A stretch of DNA of 64,000 nt from Bdellovibrionales bacterium CG10_big_fil_rev_8_21_14_0_10_45_34 (GCA_002778785.1 PEZS01000006.1:76518-140517); one strand, 5' to 3'. Shown: positions 44,390 to 53,749, numbered from the stretch's first letter. Notes: generated by a model not told the origin, from the sequence alone. A program made the numbers and translations.

Positions 44390-45198
44390 GGAATCAATCT
44401 TCGGTGAAAGCTTCTAATGGCCCAAACAGTCGAGAGCATAAGAAAACCAAGCAGTACCAAAACGTGAACCCAAAGCGAGTGATCCCACTCTTGGTAACTG
44501 AGAGATCTTGAAACTATTACTGCGTGAGTGATTGGCGATACATAGGAGAGATTCATAAGAAGCGGCGGTAAGCGATCGAGCGGGAAGTATGTGCCACTAA
44601 AAAGCGTCAGAGGAAGCACAACCCCAGAAATAAGATAAGTAAAGGAGTCATAGTTAGATACTCGAGTTGTGATGGCGAGGCCGGCACCGGCAAAAATCAT
44701 AGCAGTTAGAAATACAATAAATAGCGAAGGCAAGATCCAGGCTGTAGTTACGACGCCGGCGACCGTCCCAACCAATAAAACGCAAACCGCTCCGAGCATG
44801 GACTTTGAAGCCGCCCAGAGTACTTCGCCGAATACAATGTCGGTGGGACTCAGCGGGGTAAGAGAAATGGCTGAATACGTGCCTTGATACTTTAGCTTCG
44901 AAAGGCACGGGAAGGTGCATTCTAATGTAGCAATCCAAACAGAACTAAATATTAACAAGGCCGGAAAGAAAAATTCAACGTACCGCCGATCACCAATTTT
45001 TTCGACCATTTCGCCCAATCCAAAACCGACTGCAAATAAATACAAGATCGGCTCCACCACAGACCAACCTAAAGCAGAGAGCCAATACCTTTTAAAGTAG
45101 ACGAAGTTTCTCACCCATATGGCTGTAAACCCTCTAGTCGGTAGATAGGCTATGCCAATGTTTTCAGCCCTCAAGTTAAGTGGCGTCGTCGAGTCCAT
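44386..45198 (-). CDS. ABC-2 type permease, NodJ-like
   Basis: 270 aa with six membrane segments. FGLGEMVEKIGDRRYVEFFF near 57-76 and the later FSGTYFPLDRLPPLLMNLSY are the typical ABC-2/NodJ motifs. It is the export pore for the ATPase encoded upstream, with a 23-bp overlap between the genes. The substrate is unknown; lipid or polysaccharide exporters are common in this group. Confidence 0.92.
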   Translation of the reverse strand: MDSTTPLNLRAENIGIAYLPTRGFTAIWVRNFVYFKRYWLSALGWSVVEPILYLFAVGFGLGEMVEKIGDRRYVEFFFPALLIFSSVWIATLECTFPCLSKLKYQGTYSAISLTPLSPTDIVFGEVLWAASKSMLGAVCVLLVGTVAGVVTTAWILPSLFIVFLTAMIFAGAGLAITTRVSNYDSFTYLISGVVLPLTLFSGTYFPLDRLPPLLMNLSYVSPITHAVIVSRSLSYQEWDHSLWVHVLVLLGFLMLSTVWAIRSFHRRLIP

Positions 45199-46105
45199 AG
45201 CCGGTTATCCTTATAAAGACATCTTCAAGATTAGCTCGCCGGATTCTCATATCTTCAGCACTAAGAATCGAGAGAGCATTTTTTACTTCGCTACCGGCCT
45301 TTGCAAACAGCCGAACGTGACCGGGAAACGATTGAAAGTCGTATTTGTCTTTCACTCTCATGAGCAAATAGTCTTGCTCGACGGGTCTACATCGAAACTC
45401 TAAAACTTCGCTGCCAACATACAGAGAAATAAGTTCGGCAGGATGTCCAATGCATTTCATTTCGCCTCGGTCCATTATTGCCACGCGGTCGCAAAGTCTT
45501 TCTGCTTCGTCCATGTAGTGAGTTGTAAGCAAAATTGTTAGTCCCTCGCTTTTTAGCTCTTCAAGTCGGCTCCAAAGCCAAATACGAGCTTGAGGGTCGA
45601 GTCCAGTTGTCGGTTCGTCAAGAATGAGCACCTGGGGAGTATGGATGAGTGCTCGCGCAATAGAAACTCGTCGTTTCATGCCGCCGCTGAGCGATTCAAC
45701 AATGTCGTCTGTGCGGTCTTCCATTTGAAGAAACCTCAGGAGTTCGCGTGCTCGCGGATAAGCCTTGTTTTCGTCAATTCCAAAGTATCTTGCATAGATG
45801 AGAAGGTTTTCAATCACAGAAAGATCCGGATCCAGCCAATCTTCTTGAGTAACAACTCCGATACGTTTTTTGACCTCTCTGCTTTGCCTTTGAGCATCGA
45901 GCCCAAGAACTAAAATTTGGCCCGAGTTCGGACGAAGAGCTCCAAACAACATTTTCAGCAAAGATGTCTTGCCGGCACCATTTGGTCCGAGGAGTCCAAA
46001 AAATTCTCCTTTGCGTATAATGAAATCAAGTCGATCAACGGCAGTTCGGCTTCCGTATTTTCGGGTGACGTTTTTTACTTCAACTATGATCTCATGCTGT
46101 GACAC
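45176..46105 (-). CDS. ABC exporter ATPase, NodI-like
   Basis: 309 aa from a GTG. Walker A LLGPNGAGKTSLLKM, signature SLSGGMKRRVSIARAL and LILDEPTTGLDPQARIWLW are complete, and the C-terminal extension (about 225-309) is typical of CcmA/NodI ATPases. It pairs with the ABC-2 permease. It is transcribed away from the mtgA side and lies 105 bp from the DusB gene on the same strand. Confidence 0.94.
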   Translation of the reverse strand: MSQHEIIVEVKNVTRKYGSRTAVDRLDFIIRKGEFFGLLGPNGAGKTSLLKMLFGALRPNSGQILVLGLDAQRQSREVKKRIGVVTQEDWLDPDLSVIENLLIYARYFGIDENKAYPRARELLRFLQMEDRTDDIVESLSGGMKRRVSIARALIHTPQVLILDEPTTGLDPQARIWLWSRLEELKSEGLTILLTTHYMDEAERLCDRVAIMDRGEMKCIGHPAELISLYVGSEVLEFRCRPVEQDYLLMRVKDKYDFQSFPGHVRLFAKAGSEVKNALSILSAEDMRIRRANLEDVFIRITGYGLDDAT

Positions 46106-46210
46106 GAAGTCCTCTCACTGGGGTTTTTGCCGCTGCTATTAGTTTTTCACTCTAAAGAGAGAGCATCAACGAGCTATCTAGTGTTTAAGAATGTCTCGTC
46201 CTTTGTCGTG

Positions 46211-47251
46211 CTAGCCGTGGCCGCCCATCAGGAAGGGTTCGCTTCGAGTATCTTGTTGGCAAATATTCTTTATTTCAGAAAAATAGCTTGAGATCACACT
46301 TTGTACGTCCTCTAGCCCTTTGCTTTGAAAGAGATCCTTCCGAAACTTTGAAGCACCTGGAAACCCTGTAGAATACCAGCTAGCGAATTTTTTAAGCTGA
46401 ATGTACTGGATTTGTTCATCGCAGCTGGGAGTGATGTAAGAAAATAAACGGTTAAGGGCATAAGAGGAAGTGCGTTCCTCTTTAGAAAGTCGGTGAGAAA
46501 AGTCCCGAGCACCCTCGGCCCACTGCTCAAGGCATTCCAAAAATATCCATGGATTTTTTAGGGCCCCACGGCCAATCATCACGCCGTCACAAGCCGAATT
46601 TTCTAGCCGAGAAATCGCTTCTGCAGCAGTTTGAATGTCGCCATTTCCGATGATAGGCAGCTTAGCACGCGATTTCACTTCGGTAATAAAATCCCAATCG
46701 GCTAAGCCCGAGTAGCCTTGCGCGCGTGTTCGACCGTGAATAGCAACCCAGGCAACGCCTTCATCGAAAGCCAACTGGGCAATCTCATGTGCCGTTCTTT
46801 GGTTTTGATCCCACCCCGTTCGGATTTTGATAGTCAGTGGAATCTGAATGGCTCTTTTGATCGCTGATATCATATGGGTCATAGTTGTGAGATCTTTTAG
46901 AAGCGCGGATCCAGCCCCTTTCTTAACCACTTTAGGTACGGGGCAACCGAAGTTGAGATCGACAAAGTCAGCCCCCAGGTCTTGAACAAAAAGTGCGGCG
47001 TCGGCCATAATCTGCGGATCCTCTCCAAAAATTTGCATTCCGACGGGTCTTTGGGCCTCACTATAGTTCAAGAGTTTTAGGGTTCTTTCGCCCCCATACC
47101 GAATGCCGTGAGCGGATACGAGCTCTGATATGACGATTCCGGCTCCCATTTCTTTCATAAAAGAGCGAAACGGCGAGTCGGTGATCCCAGCCATTGGCGC
47201 AAGTACAAATGGATTTAGTTTGAGATTTTCGAGAAGTTTGCAGTCAGTCAC
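46211..47251 (-). CDS. dusB: tRNA-dihydrouridine synthase
   Basis: 346 aa. FMN-binding TIM barrel with FVLAPMAGITDSPFR at the start, FVDLNFGCPVPKVVKKGAGS containing the catalytic Cys103, WVAIHGRTRAQGYSGLADWD, PIIGNGDIQTAAEA and GVMIGRGALKNPWIF, all typical of Dus enzymes and closest to DusB. It reduces uridines of the tRNA D-loop. The C-terminal helical tRNA-binding domain starts at about 250. Confidence 0.94.
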   Translation of the reverse strand: MTDCKLLENLKLNPFVLAPMAGITDSPFRSFMKEMGAGIVISELVSAHGIRYGGERTLKLLNYSEAQRPVGMQIFGEDPQIMADAALFVQDLGADFVDLNFGCPVPKVVKKGAGSALLKDLTTMTHMISAIKRAIQIPLTIKIRTGWDQNQRTAHEIAQLAFDEGVAWVAIHGRTRAQGYSGLADWDFITEVKSRAKLPIIGNGDIQTAAEAISRLENSACDGVMIGRGALKNPWIFLECLEQWAEGARDFSHRLSKEERTSSYALNRLFSYITPSCDEQIQYIQLKKFASWYSTGFPGASKFRKDLFQSKGLEDVQSVISSYFSEIKNICQQDTRSEPFLMGGHG

Positions 47252-47355
47252 GGGGACTATCTGGCCTAGATTGACGTCTCAGGTCAAGATAAGGATAGCT
47301 GGGCTGGCTTGACTTATTCTATGTAGGGCTCAAGTTTATAGGTAAAGGAGGCCTT

Positions 47356-47727
47356 ATGAACGCAAAATCGATCGACATGATGAGCCTCGGTGATTCCGGC
47401 GATGTGCTCAATGAAGTAAAGGCCCACCTCTATCAGCAGGTGGAGCTTATTTCTGAGCGGGTAAGACCACTCGGCGATATCGAAGCGACCATTGAAGAGT
47501 TCGAAGGTCGTGGGGGCAGAACTGCCTACAGGACTCGTTTCGTTTTGAACTCCGAAATGGGCGTGATCCATGTGAAGGGAGCTGGCTATCATCCTTTTAA
47601 CTCAATTAGGCGAGCGACGGATCGTCTAGACCAGGTGGCCTTGGCACTCAGTGAAGGTAATCAAGGGGCAGATTCCCACCGTGATGCTTTAGTGAAGGCA
47701 ATCGCGAACTCTGAGTTTCTCCACTAA
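47356..47727 (+). CDS. HPF/RaiA-like ribosome-associated protein
   Basis: 123 aa. A helix (LNEVKAHLYQQVELISERVR), strands (DIEATIEEFEGRGGRT, YRTRFVLNSEMGVIHVKGAG) and a last helix with PFNSIRRATDRLDQVALAL reproduce the beta-alpha-beta-beta-beta-alpha order of hibernation-promoting factor/RaiA, including a variant of the DxYxAIDxAxDKL motif. It could bind resting ribosomes. The N-terminal 15 residues are extra. Similarity is weak, so the label is tentative. AAAGGAGG upstream of the ATG is a strong ribosome-binding site. Confidence 0.55.
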   Translation: MNAKSIDMMSLGDSGDVLNEVKAHLYQQVELISERVRPLGDIEATIEEFEGRGGRTAYRTRFVLNSEMGVIHVKGAGYHPFNSIRRATDRLDQVALALSEGNQGADSHRDALVKAIANSEFLH

Positions 47728-48017
47728 AGACAATCGCGGTCTCTCGATCCCTCCTTTATAGGCTATAGGCACTCACAGTTGATCAATCCTCCTCCATTTT
47801 GTTGGGGTCAGTCCGAAGCGCGTGTGGCTAGTCTAAGGTGTTTCGTCATCCGAAAAAGGTAGTAGCACTGATACATCAAACGTCTCAGAATAGGAGAGTG
47901 GGGACACTTCTGTCTCACTTTTAAACAAACGCTGTTTCTTTGCGAAATCATTAAGTCGTCCTCGAAAAGACTCCGATATTACTACTGTGGCGAAACTTTT
48001 TGACAAAGGTGGATCGT
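47728..48017. other. Non-coding gap before the Gly-rich protein
   Basis: 290 bp without a credible gene. At 47897-47924 the sequence AGTGGGGACA-CTTC-TGTCTCACT can fold into a stem-loop with one bulge and is followed by TTTT, so it may be a terminator for the HPF-like gene. The promoter of the next gene should lie between there and 48010. Nothing else was recognised. Confidence 0.4.
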
Positions 48018-48098
48018 ATGTTGAATGTCAGTAACACAAATAGTTTGTTCCTAAAGGCTCTGGTGCTCTTACAGTTGGTCTCCTGTGGTTACCTTTAG
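48018..48098 (+). CDS. 26-residue lipoprotein signal peptide ending at TAG, in frame with next gene
   Basis: ATG at 48018 with a strong ribosome site (AAGGTGG, 5 bases upstream) opens a frame of 26 codons that ends at TAG 48096-48098. It contains a basic residue, the hydrophobic core LFLKALVLLQL and the lipobox LVSC at Cys23, that is, a complete lipoprotein signal peptide. The next frame, starting at ATG 48105, is in the same reading phase (87 bases = 29 codons away) and encodes 1532 residues with no signal of its own. So one stop codon separates signal from cargo. It may be a nonsense mutation, a sequencing error, or a stop that is read through. Confidence 0.75.
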   Translation: MLNVSNTNSLFLKALVLLQLVSCGYL

Positions 48099-48104
48099 GA
48101 GCAA

Positions 48105-51100
48105 ATGTCAGATCTTAGTTCCAAAGATGCAATGCCTGATCTCTTTCAAATCCAAAAGCTACATGGTGAAGATATAGGTGATGAAGACCAAATTATTTAC
48201 GGTGACGCTGAGCCTTCCCTCGAGTGGTCAGATAGTAAAAACGCCTCCCGCTATGTCGTAAGAATTTATAGAGCTGATGATGCGGCTCTCATTTGCAGTC
48301 AATCCGTTACGGATGTTTCTACTTTTATTGAAAATTGCAACATTCCTGAAGACTCTCTCGTGAAGATCTCTGTTCAGGCTCTTTCGCCCGCTGGCAAGTC
48401 CCGCGACGCATTAAAGCGACCTTATTTTATGCTCGATCGAACGCCGCCAAATGTCGCCTTCACATCTACTCCGGGCGCAGCCATCAATACTAGCACTGCC
48501 TCATTCTTGATTGGTGCATCGGACTCCGGAAGCGGCGTTCAAAGAGTCGAATGTCGACTGGGGAATTCAGGCGTTTTTACAGCGTGTCCTTATGGCGACA
48601 GCCCGTATTCCGTAACCGTGGATACACCAGGGAGCTACTCCCTTTATGTTAGGGCGTATGATAACGCCGGCAAAGTATCTTCAACAGTGACACACACATT
48701 CGCCTACGACCCAACAGTCATAGGCACTTTTTCCATCGTCGGCGTCACGGGCGGAGCAGACAGTGTCGCAGACGTTTGCTTAACTTCAGGAAGTACGCCA
48801 ACCTTTTCATGGGGAGCGTCAACAAATGCCGACTCCTACGATGTCACCGTCTACCAGGCTGATGGAGTAACAGAAGCCTGTGCCACTCAAAACACAACCT
48901 CGACATCTTTTGCGCCAGCGGGGTGTAACCTGACGAGCGGCTCTTATAGGCTTGCTGTTGCGGCAAAGCGTTCTAGTGGTACGGGTTTGGACGCCTCAAA
49001 CAATTTGTTCGCATTCACAGTCGATACCGTAGCGGCCTCAGCCAATTCAACGATTGCTGGAACGACGCCAGTTGTAGCAAATGGTACATCGACTTCAACT
49101 ATAACGATCACGTTATTAAACAGCTCTTTGTGTTCGATACAAGGAATAACCCCAACATTTGGCGCAACGGATACTGGTAGCGCAAACGCCTATGCCGCAT
49201 GTTCTGCGAGCAACAGCGCTGGTGTGAGCACTTGTACCATGACGTCAACTAAGGCGGAGTCAAAAACGCTTTCTATTACCGGACCGCTGGCTAAATCAGG
49301 CGGTACCGTGATCTTTACCCATGGAGCAGCTTCTGCAGTTTTGTTTGCACAGCAACCAAGTACGTCGACTGTAGCCGGTGTAGATTTTGCCTCTCAGCCC
49401 ATTGTGCACGTAGTGGATGCCAATGGTAATATTATTACCTCTGGCGTAGACGCCTCTGCGCAGGTGACTTTGTCGGTTACAACTGGCGTTGGCTCGATCA
49501 ACGGAACAACCACTGTTACAGCATCTTCAGGTGTTGCGACATTTACCGGACTCGATATGACGGTGTCTGGCGCTAAGGTGATGACCGCAACAAAGCAAGA
49601 TTTGTCAGGCAGTGGTGGTATTGGCGCTCTAGCAGTTGCATCGAATGGATACACGATCACACATGCTGCGGCTTCAAAGATTGTGTTTGCAACCTCGCCT
49701 GGTTCTGCAAAATACGGTCAGGCCTTTAACCCTCAAGGTATTATTGAGGTACAAGATCAATACGATAACAGAGTTACAACGGGTGCTGATGCTTCCGCGA
49801 CAATAACTATTAGTAAGCATGCAGGCTCTGGCACCCTTGCGGGTACTCTCACTGAAGCGGCATCTTCTGGTGTGGCTGATTTAAGCGGCAATGGTATTGC
49901 TAATGACACGGTTGGCACCATCACCCTGAGGGCCACAAAACCAGATCTTACAGGTTCAGGCGGTGTAGGGGTGTTAACTGTCGATGCGAGCGTAGTAGTG
50001 ACCCCAGTATCTTGCGACTCTGGTAATTTCGCAACGACGTGTACAATAAGTACGGTACAAGATGTTCCAAACGGAGCGACGATAGCGGCGAACAACCTCA
50101 CCATCGCAAGTTCTGGGCAGCTTCGAAATCTCAACAACCTTGAGGGGTTTACAATTAACCTCACCGGTAATTTGACAACAGATGGTGCCTCAAAGATTCA
50201 GGCAAACGTTGAAGTCAACGCAGTTAACATGCAGTTTAATAATACCCCCAATGACACAGTCGCCTGCGGGGGAGCTATTAATGCCGCAGGTCTTGGGGGA
50301 CTGGGCGGAAAGCGAACAGGCAATGATTCCATTACCGGCCTAGGTAGTGGCGGCGGTACTTGTATAGACTCATCAGGGTGGTCATGTTCAGGAGCAAGTC
50401 ACGCTGGATTGGGCGGCGCCGGCGAGGCTGTGCCAGCCGTAGCAGCTGTTTATGGTTCATCAAGTTTAGCAAATACTTTTGGATCGGGCGGCGGGGGGCC
50501 AAGCGTCTATGCAGCCGGAGGAAGTGGCGGGGGTCGCATTCGCCTGGTTGCTAGCGGTACCATCACCGCTCCATCGACCGGCTTCATCGCATCGGCTTGC
50601 GGAGGTTCAGGCGGAGCTTGGAACAACTTGAACGCTGGCGGCGGTTCAGGAGGTTCAATTTATGTTGAGGCGACTGGCTTTAGTGGAGAGGTGAGGCTCA
50701 ACGCCAGAGGCGGAACCTCTGGAGGCGGTCTTACTTCGACCTACAAGGGCTCAGGTGGCGGCTCAGGAGGTTACATAAAAGTTGTAAGTCCTAAGCTGCT
50801 CTCTGCAACCAACGTGATTGTTTTTGGACTGTCAGGAACACATGCGACAGGGGAAGACGGAATGTATGAGCAAACGGTTGCTGACTGGAGTGTGGCACTT
50901 TGCGATTCTGGCGACTTGGCTACGACCTGCACGGTATCATCAAAAAAATTCGTTCCGCATGGGGCCAACATAGTAGGTACAGGTAGCATAGTGGTGGCAA
51001 GCGGTGGCCAGATTGTAAACAATCAAAGACTTGCAACGTACTCTATTAATTTGGGTGGAAACTTCACTGTCAATTCTGGCGGCTCCGTTACCGGAAACCT

Positions 51101-52703
51101 TTACCCATTGGTTGCCACGAACATCACCCTGAACGGGCAAATTATTGCGAGCAGTATTGGATACCCTGGTGCAGGGCCGATGGGCGGTACAACGAGGGCA
51201 AATGGAGGAGGTCCCGGCGGCGGGCAATCTGGCGAGTCCGGCGGAGTTAGAAGTGGCGGCGGTGGCGGCTATGGTGGAGCAGGTGGAAGTGGTGCTTTCG
51301 CTGGCTCTACTGGCGGAGCTGCATATGGATCGGTGAATGATCCGACTGATTTCGGATCAGGCGGAGCTTTGAATGGTCTTGGGGGTTATTCATCTGCTGG
51401 AAGCGGCGGTGGTAAATTGAGCCTTCAAGCAAGCGGCAATATTGTTATCTCGAGTACAGGGGGAGTTTTGGCCGATGGAGGAGGCCCAGGTGGCGACAAT
51501 GCCGGCGGGGGATCAGGCGGAACGATAAGAATTGCGGCTTCGAACTTCACGTTGGCAAGTTTGGACACAAATCTGTCTGCCCAAGGAGGCCAGGGGGGAC
51601 CTGTCGGTACTTCAGGTGTAGGCGGCGGTGGTGGCGGAGGGGGTAGGATTTGGATTGATCCTGCTACTAAAATCGTAGTGACATCGGGGCCTAACACTTC
51701 CTTTTTTAGAGCATTTGATGTGCGCCCAGGACCAGTGTCGTCAGGCAGCTCTGCAGAGTATGGTTCGATTGGCTACGAATACGCAGTGGCGGACGATATT
51801 TGTGATACCGGAAGCTTAAATACGACGTGCAATATCCATTACTTTAAACCGATCCCAGATGGCTACACGGTTTCAGGAACAGGGAGCTTAGTGATCGGGG
51901 ATGGTTCGACGTCAAACGGTGGTTTGTCTAATTTAAATACTGAAGAGAGCTTCACCGTAAACATGTCGGGAGACGTTACGCTACGAACTGGTGCCGGATG
52001 GATTAGAGGCAACGCAACAATAAACGCAGCTAATTTAACTCTTGAGCAAGGATCTGGAATTACGGCTACATCGCAGGGGCACCCGGGTGCAAATACTCAC
52101 GGCTCTAACTCTTACAATGGCGTGGGAGTAGGTGGCGGGTTATTTGGTCAAGCAGCTGCCCAATCTCAAAGGGTAGGAGCCGCAGGCGGAGGAGGACACG
52201 GAGGGGCCGGTGGAGCAGGTAGCGTCGCCGGGGCATCTGGTGGAGCCACTTACGGCTTGAACACAGCACCCATAACCTTTGGTTCTGGCGGAGCAGGCAC
52301 GGAAAACTGGGCATGGTCAACAGTGCTATGTAATGGTGGTATAGGCGGCGGTGCTTTAGCAATAAATGTGACGGGTGATCTTACGATGGGCCACCTAACA
52401 AATATTACCGCGAGTGGTTCATCAGGTGGTTCACACGTGTATATGTGCGGGGGCGGCGGCGCCGGAGGAAGTATATACATTAATGCCGGTGGCGCTGTTT
52501 CTCTGTTTTCCGCGACTAGTCAAATTCAAGCTAGAGGCGGCGATGGTGGAACGGGCAGTACTTATCAGTGCGGAGGCGGGGGCGGCGGTCGAATTTCCAT
52601 CGTGCGCGGCTCAGGTTCAGCTGTGGACACGGCCTCTTTATCTGTTACAGGTGGCGCATCTTCAAGCGAAGCTGGCGCTGCTGGGACGATTTATCAAAAC
52701 TAA
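48105..52703 (+). CDS. Giant Ig-like/Gly-rich surface protein (lipoprotein body)
   Basis: 1532 aa as read from the ATG at 48105, but the true gene probably began at 48018 (see the upstream signal peptide). TAGGAG just before the ATG could serve as ribosome site for restart. Domains: a fibronectin/Ig-like part (about 20-210, with TPPNVAFTSTPGA), another (about 215-310), then two invasin-like Ig repeats (about 405-630, sharing a VDANGN/VQDQYDN strand and a VTASSGVATFTG/TEAASSGVADLSG strand), then three Gly-rich modules of about 296-300 residues starting at 637, 933 and 1233. Such proteins are cell-surface adhesins or fibres; proteins of this look are sometimes annotated as AgmC-like gliding proteins. 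Without the signal it would stay in the cytoplasm. Confidence 0.75.
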   Translation: MSDLSSKDAMPDLFQIQKLHGEDIGDEDQIIYGDAEPSLEWSDSKNASRYVVRIYRADDAALICSQSVTDVSTFIENCNIPEDSLVKISVQALSPAGKSRDALKRPYFMLDRTPPNVAFTSTPGAAINTSTASFLIGASDSGSGVQRVECRLGNSGVFTACPYGDSPYSVTVDTPGSYSLYVRAYDNAGKVSSTVTHTFAYDPTVIGTFSIVGVTGGADSVADVCLTSGSTPTFSWGASTNADSYDVTVYQADGVTEACATQNTTSTSFAPAGCNLTSGSYRLAVAAKRSSGTGLDASNNLFAFTVDTVAASANSTIAGTTPVVANGTSTSTITITLLNSSLCSIQGITPTFGATDTGSANAYAACSASNSAGVSTCTMTSTKAESKTLSITGPLAKSGGTVIFTHGAASAVLFAQQPSTSTVAGVDFASQPIVHVVDANGNIITSGVDASAQVTLSVTTGVGSINGTTTVTASSGVATFTGLDMTVSGAKVMTATKQDLSGSGGIGALAVASNGYTITHAAASKIVFATSPGSAKYGQAFNPQGIIEVQDQYDNRVTTGADASATITISKHAGSGTLAGTLTEAASSGVADLSGNGIANDTVGTITLRATKPDLTGSGGVGVLTVDASVVVTPVSCDSGNFATTCTISTVQDVPNGATIAANNLTIASSGQLRNLNNLEGFTINLTGNLTTDGASKIQANVEVNAVNMQFNNTPNDTVACGGAINAAGLGGLGGKRTGNDSITGLGSGGGTCIDSSGWSCSGASHAGLGGAGEAVPAVAAVYGSSSLANTFGSGGGGPSVYAAGGSGGGRIRLVASGTITAPSTGFIASACGGSGGAWNNLNAGGGSGGSIYVEATGFSGEVRLNARGGTSGGGLTSTYKGSGGGSGGYIKVVSPKLLSATNVIVFGLSGTHATGEDGMYEQTVADWSVALCDSGDLATTCTVSSKKFVPHGANIVGTGSIVVASGGQIVNNQRLATYSINLGGNFTVNSGGSVTGNLYPLVATNITLNGQIIASSIGYPGAGPMGGTTRANGGGPGGGQSGESGGVRSGGGGGYGGAGGSGAFAGSTGGAAYGSVNDPTDFGSGGALNGLGGYSSAGSGGGKLSLQASGNIVISSTGGVLADGGGPGGDNAGGGSGGTIRIAASNFTLASLDTNLSAQGGQGGPVGTSGVGGGGGGGGRIWIDPATKIVVTSGPNTSFFRAFDVRPGPVSSGSSAEYGSIGYEYAVADDICDTGSLNTTCNIHYFKPIPDGYTVSGTGSLVIGDGSTSNGGLSNLNTEESFTVNMSGDVTLRTGAGWIRGNATINAANLTLEQGSGITATSQGHPGANTHGSNSYNGVGVGGGLFGQAAAQSQRVGAAGGGGHGGAGGAGSVAGASGGATYGLNTAPITFGSGGAGTENWAWSTVLCNGGIGGGALAINVTGDLTMGHLTNITASGSSGGSHVYMCGGGGAGGSIYINAGGAVSLFSATSQIQARGGDGGTGSTYQCGGGGGGRISIVRGSGSAVDTASLSVTGGASSSEAGAAGTIYQN
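50013..52703 (+). repeat. Three tandem 0.9-kb Gly-rich coding modules
   Basis: Modules start at 50013, 50901 and 51801. Each begins with a CD-S/T-G...TTC motif (CDSGNFATTCTI, CDSGDLATTCTV, CDTGSLNTTCNI), then a strand-rich PNGATIAANNLTIASSG-like part and a Gly-rich stretch. The third is as long as the second. Conserved cysteine pairs suggest a disulfide per module. Copies are diverged at DNA level, so this is old duplication, not a recent array. Confidence 0.7.
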
Positions 52704-52967
52704 ACGCAACAACTAGATTCGTTGTAGGCGTGGAAGGCTGCCCAAGGATTGGGCGATTTCTTCGTTGGAGTGAATTTCTTACCCTCAGTCTCGATGAGTT
52801 TATTGGTTCATCGACGGCTTGTGGTAAACTAGGCTTAACCGACCAACTTAAATATCTATTCAGTTGTGGGATTAACTAGCTTTCTGTCCGAAAAGACATA
52901 AAGCCTGAAAAGCCCTGCTGAGTGATATGCACGTGATAATCGTGTAGCTTTAAAAAATAGGTTTTAA
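52704..52967. other. Gap after the Gly-rich protein
   Basis: 264 bp without a credible gene. A short hairpin (ACAAC-TAGATTC-GTTGT) lies just after the stop at about 52708-52724 but has no T-run. The rest shows nothing recognisable apart from presumed promoter sequence for the next gene. Confidence 0.4.
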
Positions 52968-53621
52968 ATGGGTATCACTTCTAAACCACTTGTAAAAATA
53001 ATCTTATTATTGTCGCTTTCACCCTCTCTGTGGGCTTGGCCTTCAAACTCTGACGAGTCAGGGGATGCAGCGAGCGAAAGCTCGATCAACTCCTCGGATA
53101 CTGATACAGAAGAAGGCGTGCGCGGCTCGCAGTTTGCTTTTATAAAATTCCCATTCACGATGAAGTTTAAGAGGAAATATAACGACCCAAATGAGGATCG
53201 TTCGAGCAGCTCGACACTTTTCTTCACGATGTTTGATAAAGCAAATTTTGAGATTCGCGATGAACTGGGCCGAATATGGACAACTCGCGCCACCTTGTCT
53301 CGAGATTTACCCTCGCCAGAGGGTAGAGCCAGTTTTGTAATTTTGGATTATACGAGCTCAGTTATTGCCATTTCCAGGCGGCGCCAAAAGATTTTAATTT
53401 CTTTTTCTAGGATAGAAACAGGCCGAGTATTTGTTGAGTATAGTAGGCAGGCAGGCCTGTCACTTTTGTTGCATCGGGAACCAAAAAAATTTTTTATCCT
53501 TAAAGACTTGGTAGAAAACGACCCGCAGCTTCTAGAAGACACAGCTGATAAAAGCCGTTGGCGTTGGAGCTCAGAGAATCAAGAAGCCGCAGACTCTTGT
53601 CAGACTCTGTTTGGCAGCTAA
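52968..53621 (+). CDS. Small secreted protein of unknown function
   Basis: 217 aa. Signal peptide MGITSKPLVKIILLLSLSPS ending at LWAW, then a Ser/Asp/Glu-rich segment (about 25-50), then a compact domain with strands (FAFIKFPFTMKFKRKYNDPN, ATLSRDLPSPEGRASFVILD, FVEYSRQAGLSLLLHREPKK). Cys near the C-terminus. No family recognised. It ends just before a perfect inverted repeat. Confidence 0.65.
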   Translation: MGITSKPLVKIILLLSLSPSLWAWPSNSDESGDAASESSINSSDTDTEEGVRGSQFAFIKFPFTMKFKRKYNDPNEDRSSSSTLFFTMFDKANFEIRDELGRIWTTRATLSRDLPSPEGRASFVILDYTSSVIAISRRRQKILISFSRIETGRVFVEYSRQAGLSLLLHREPKKFFILKDLVENDPQLLEDTADKSRWRWSSENQEAADSCQTLFGS

Positions 53622-53641
53622 ACCCGCAGACGTTATTACCA

Positions 53642-53749
53642 AATCGTACGGAGTCACTTGTGGGACTTATTGCGTTAAACCTGTGCTTTAAAACGCCAAC
53701 ACGGCGCCAACTATAATGCGATGAGTCCCACAAGTGACTCCGTACGATT
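53642..53749. repeat. Perfect 26-bp inverted repeat with 56-bp spacer
   Basis: The arm at 53642-53667 (begins AATCGTACGGAGTCAC) is exactly complementary to 53724-53749 (ends GTGACTCCGTACGATT). Pairing continues weakly inward. The right arm abuts the stop codon of the minus-strand TadG-like gene, and the left arm starts 21 bp after the stop of the plus-strand gene. It could be a strong bidirectional terminator, a REP/BIME-like element, or a small non-autonomous mobile element (MITE). No transposase gene lies inside. Confidence 0.8.

Noticed and set aside
49394..52480. Several long minus-strand open frames with Pro/Val-rich products
   Set aside because: They mirror the Gly/Ala/Ser/Thr-rich codons of the giant plus-strand protein; composition is an artefact and none has a ribosome site or known motif.
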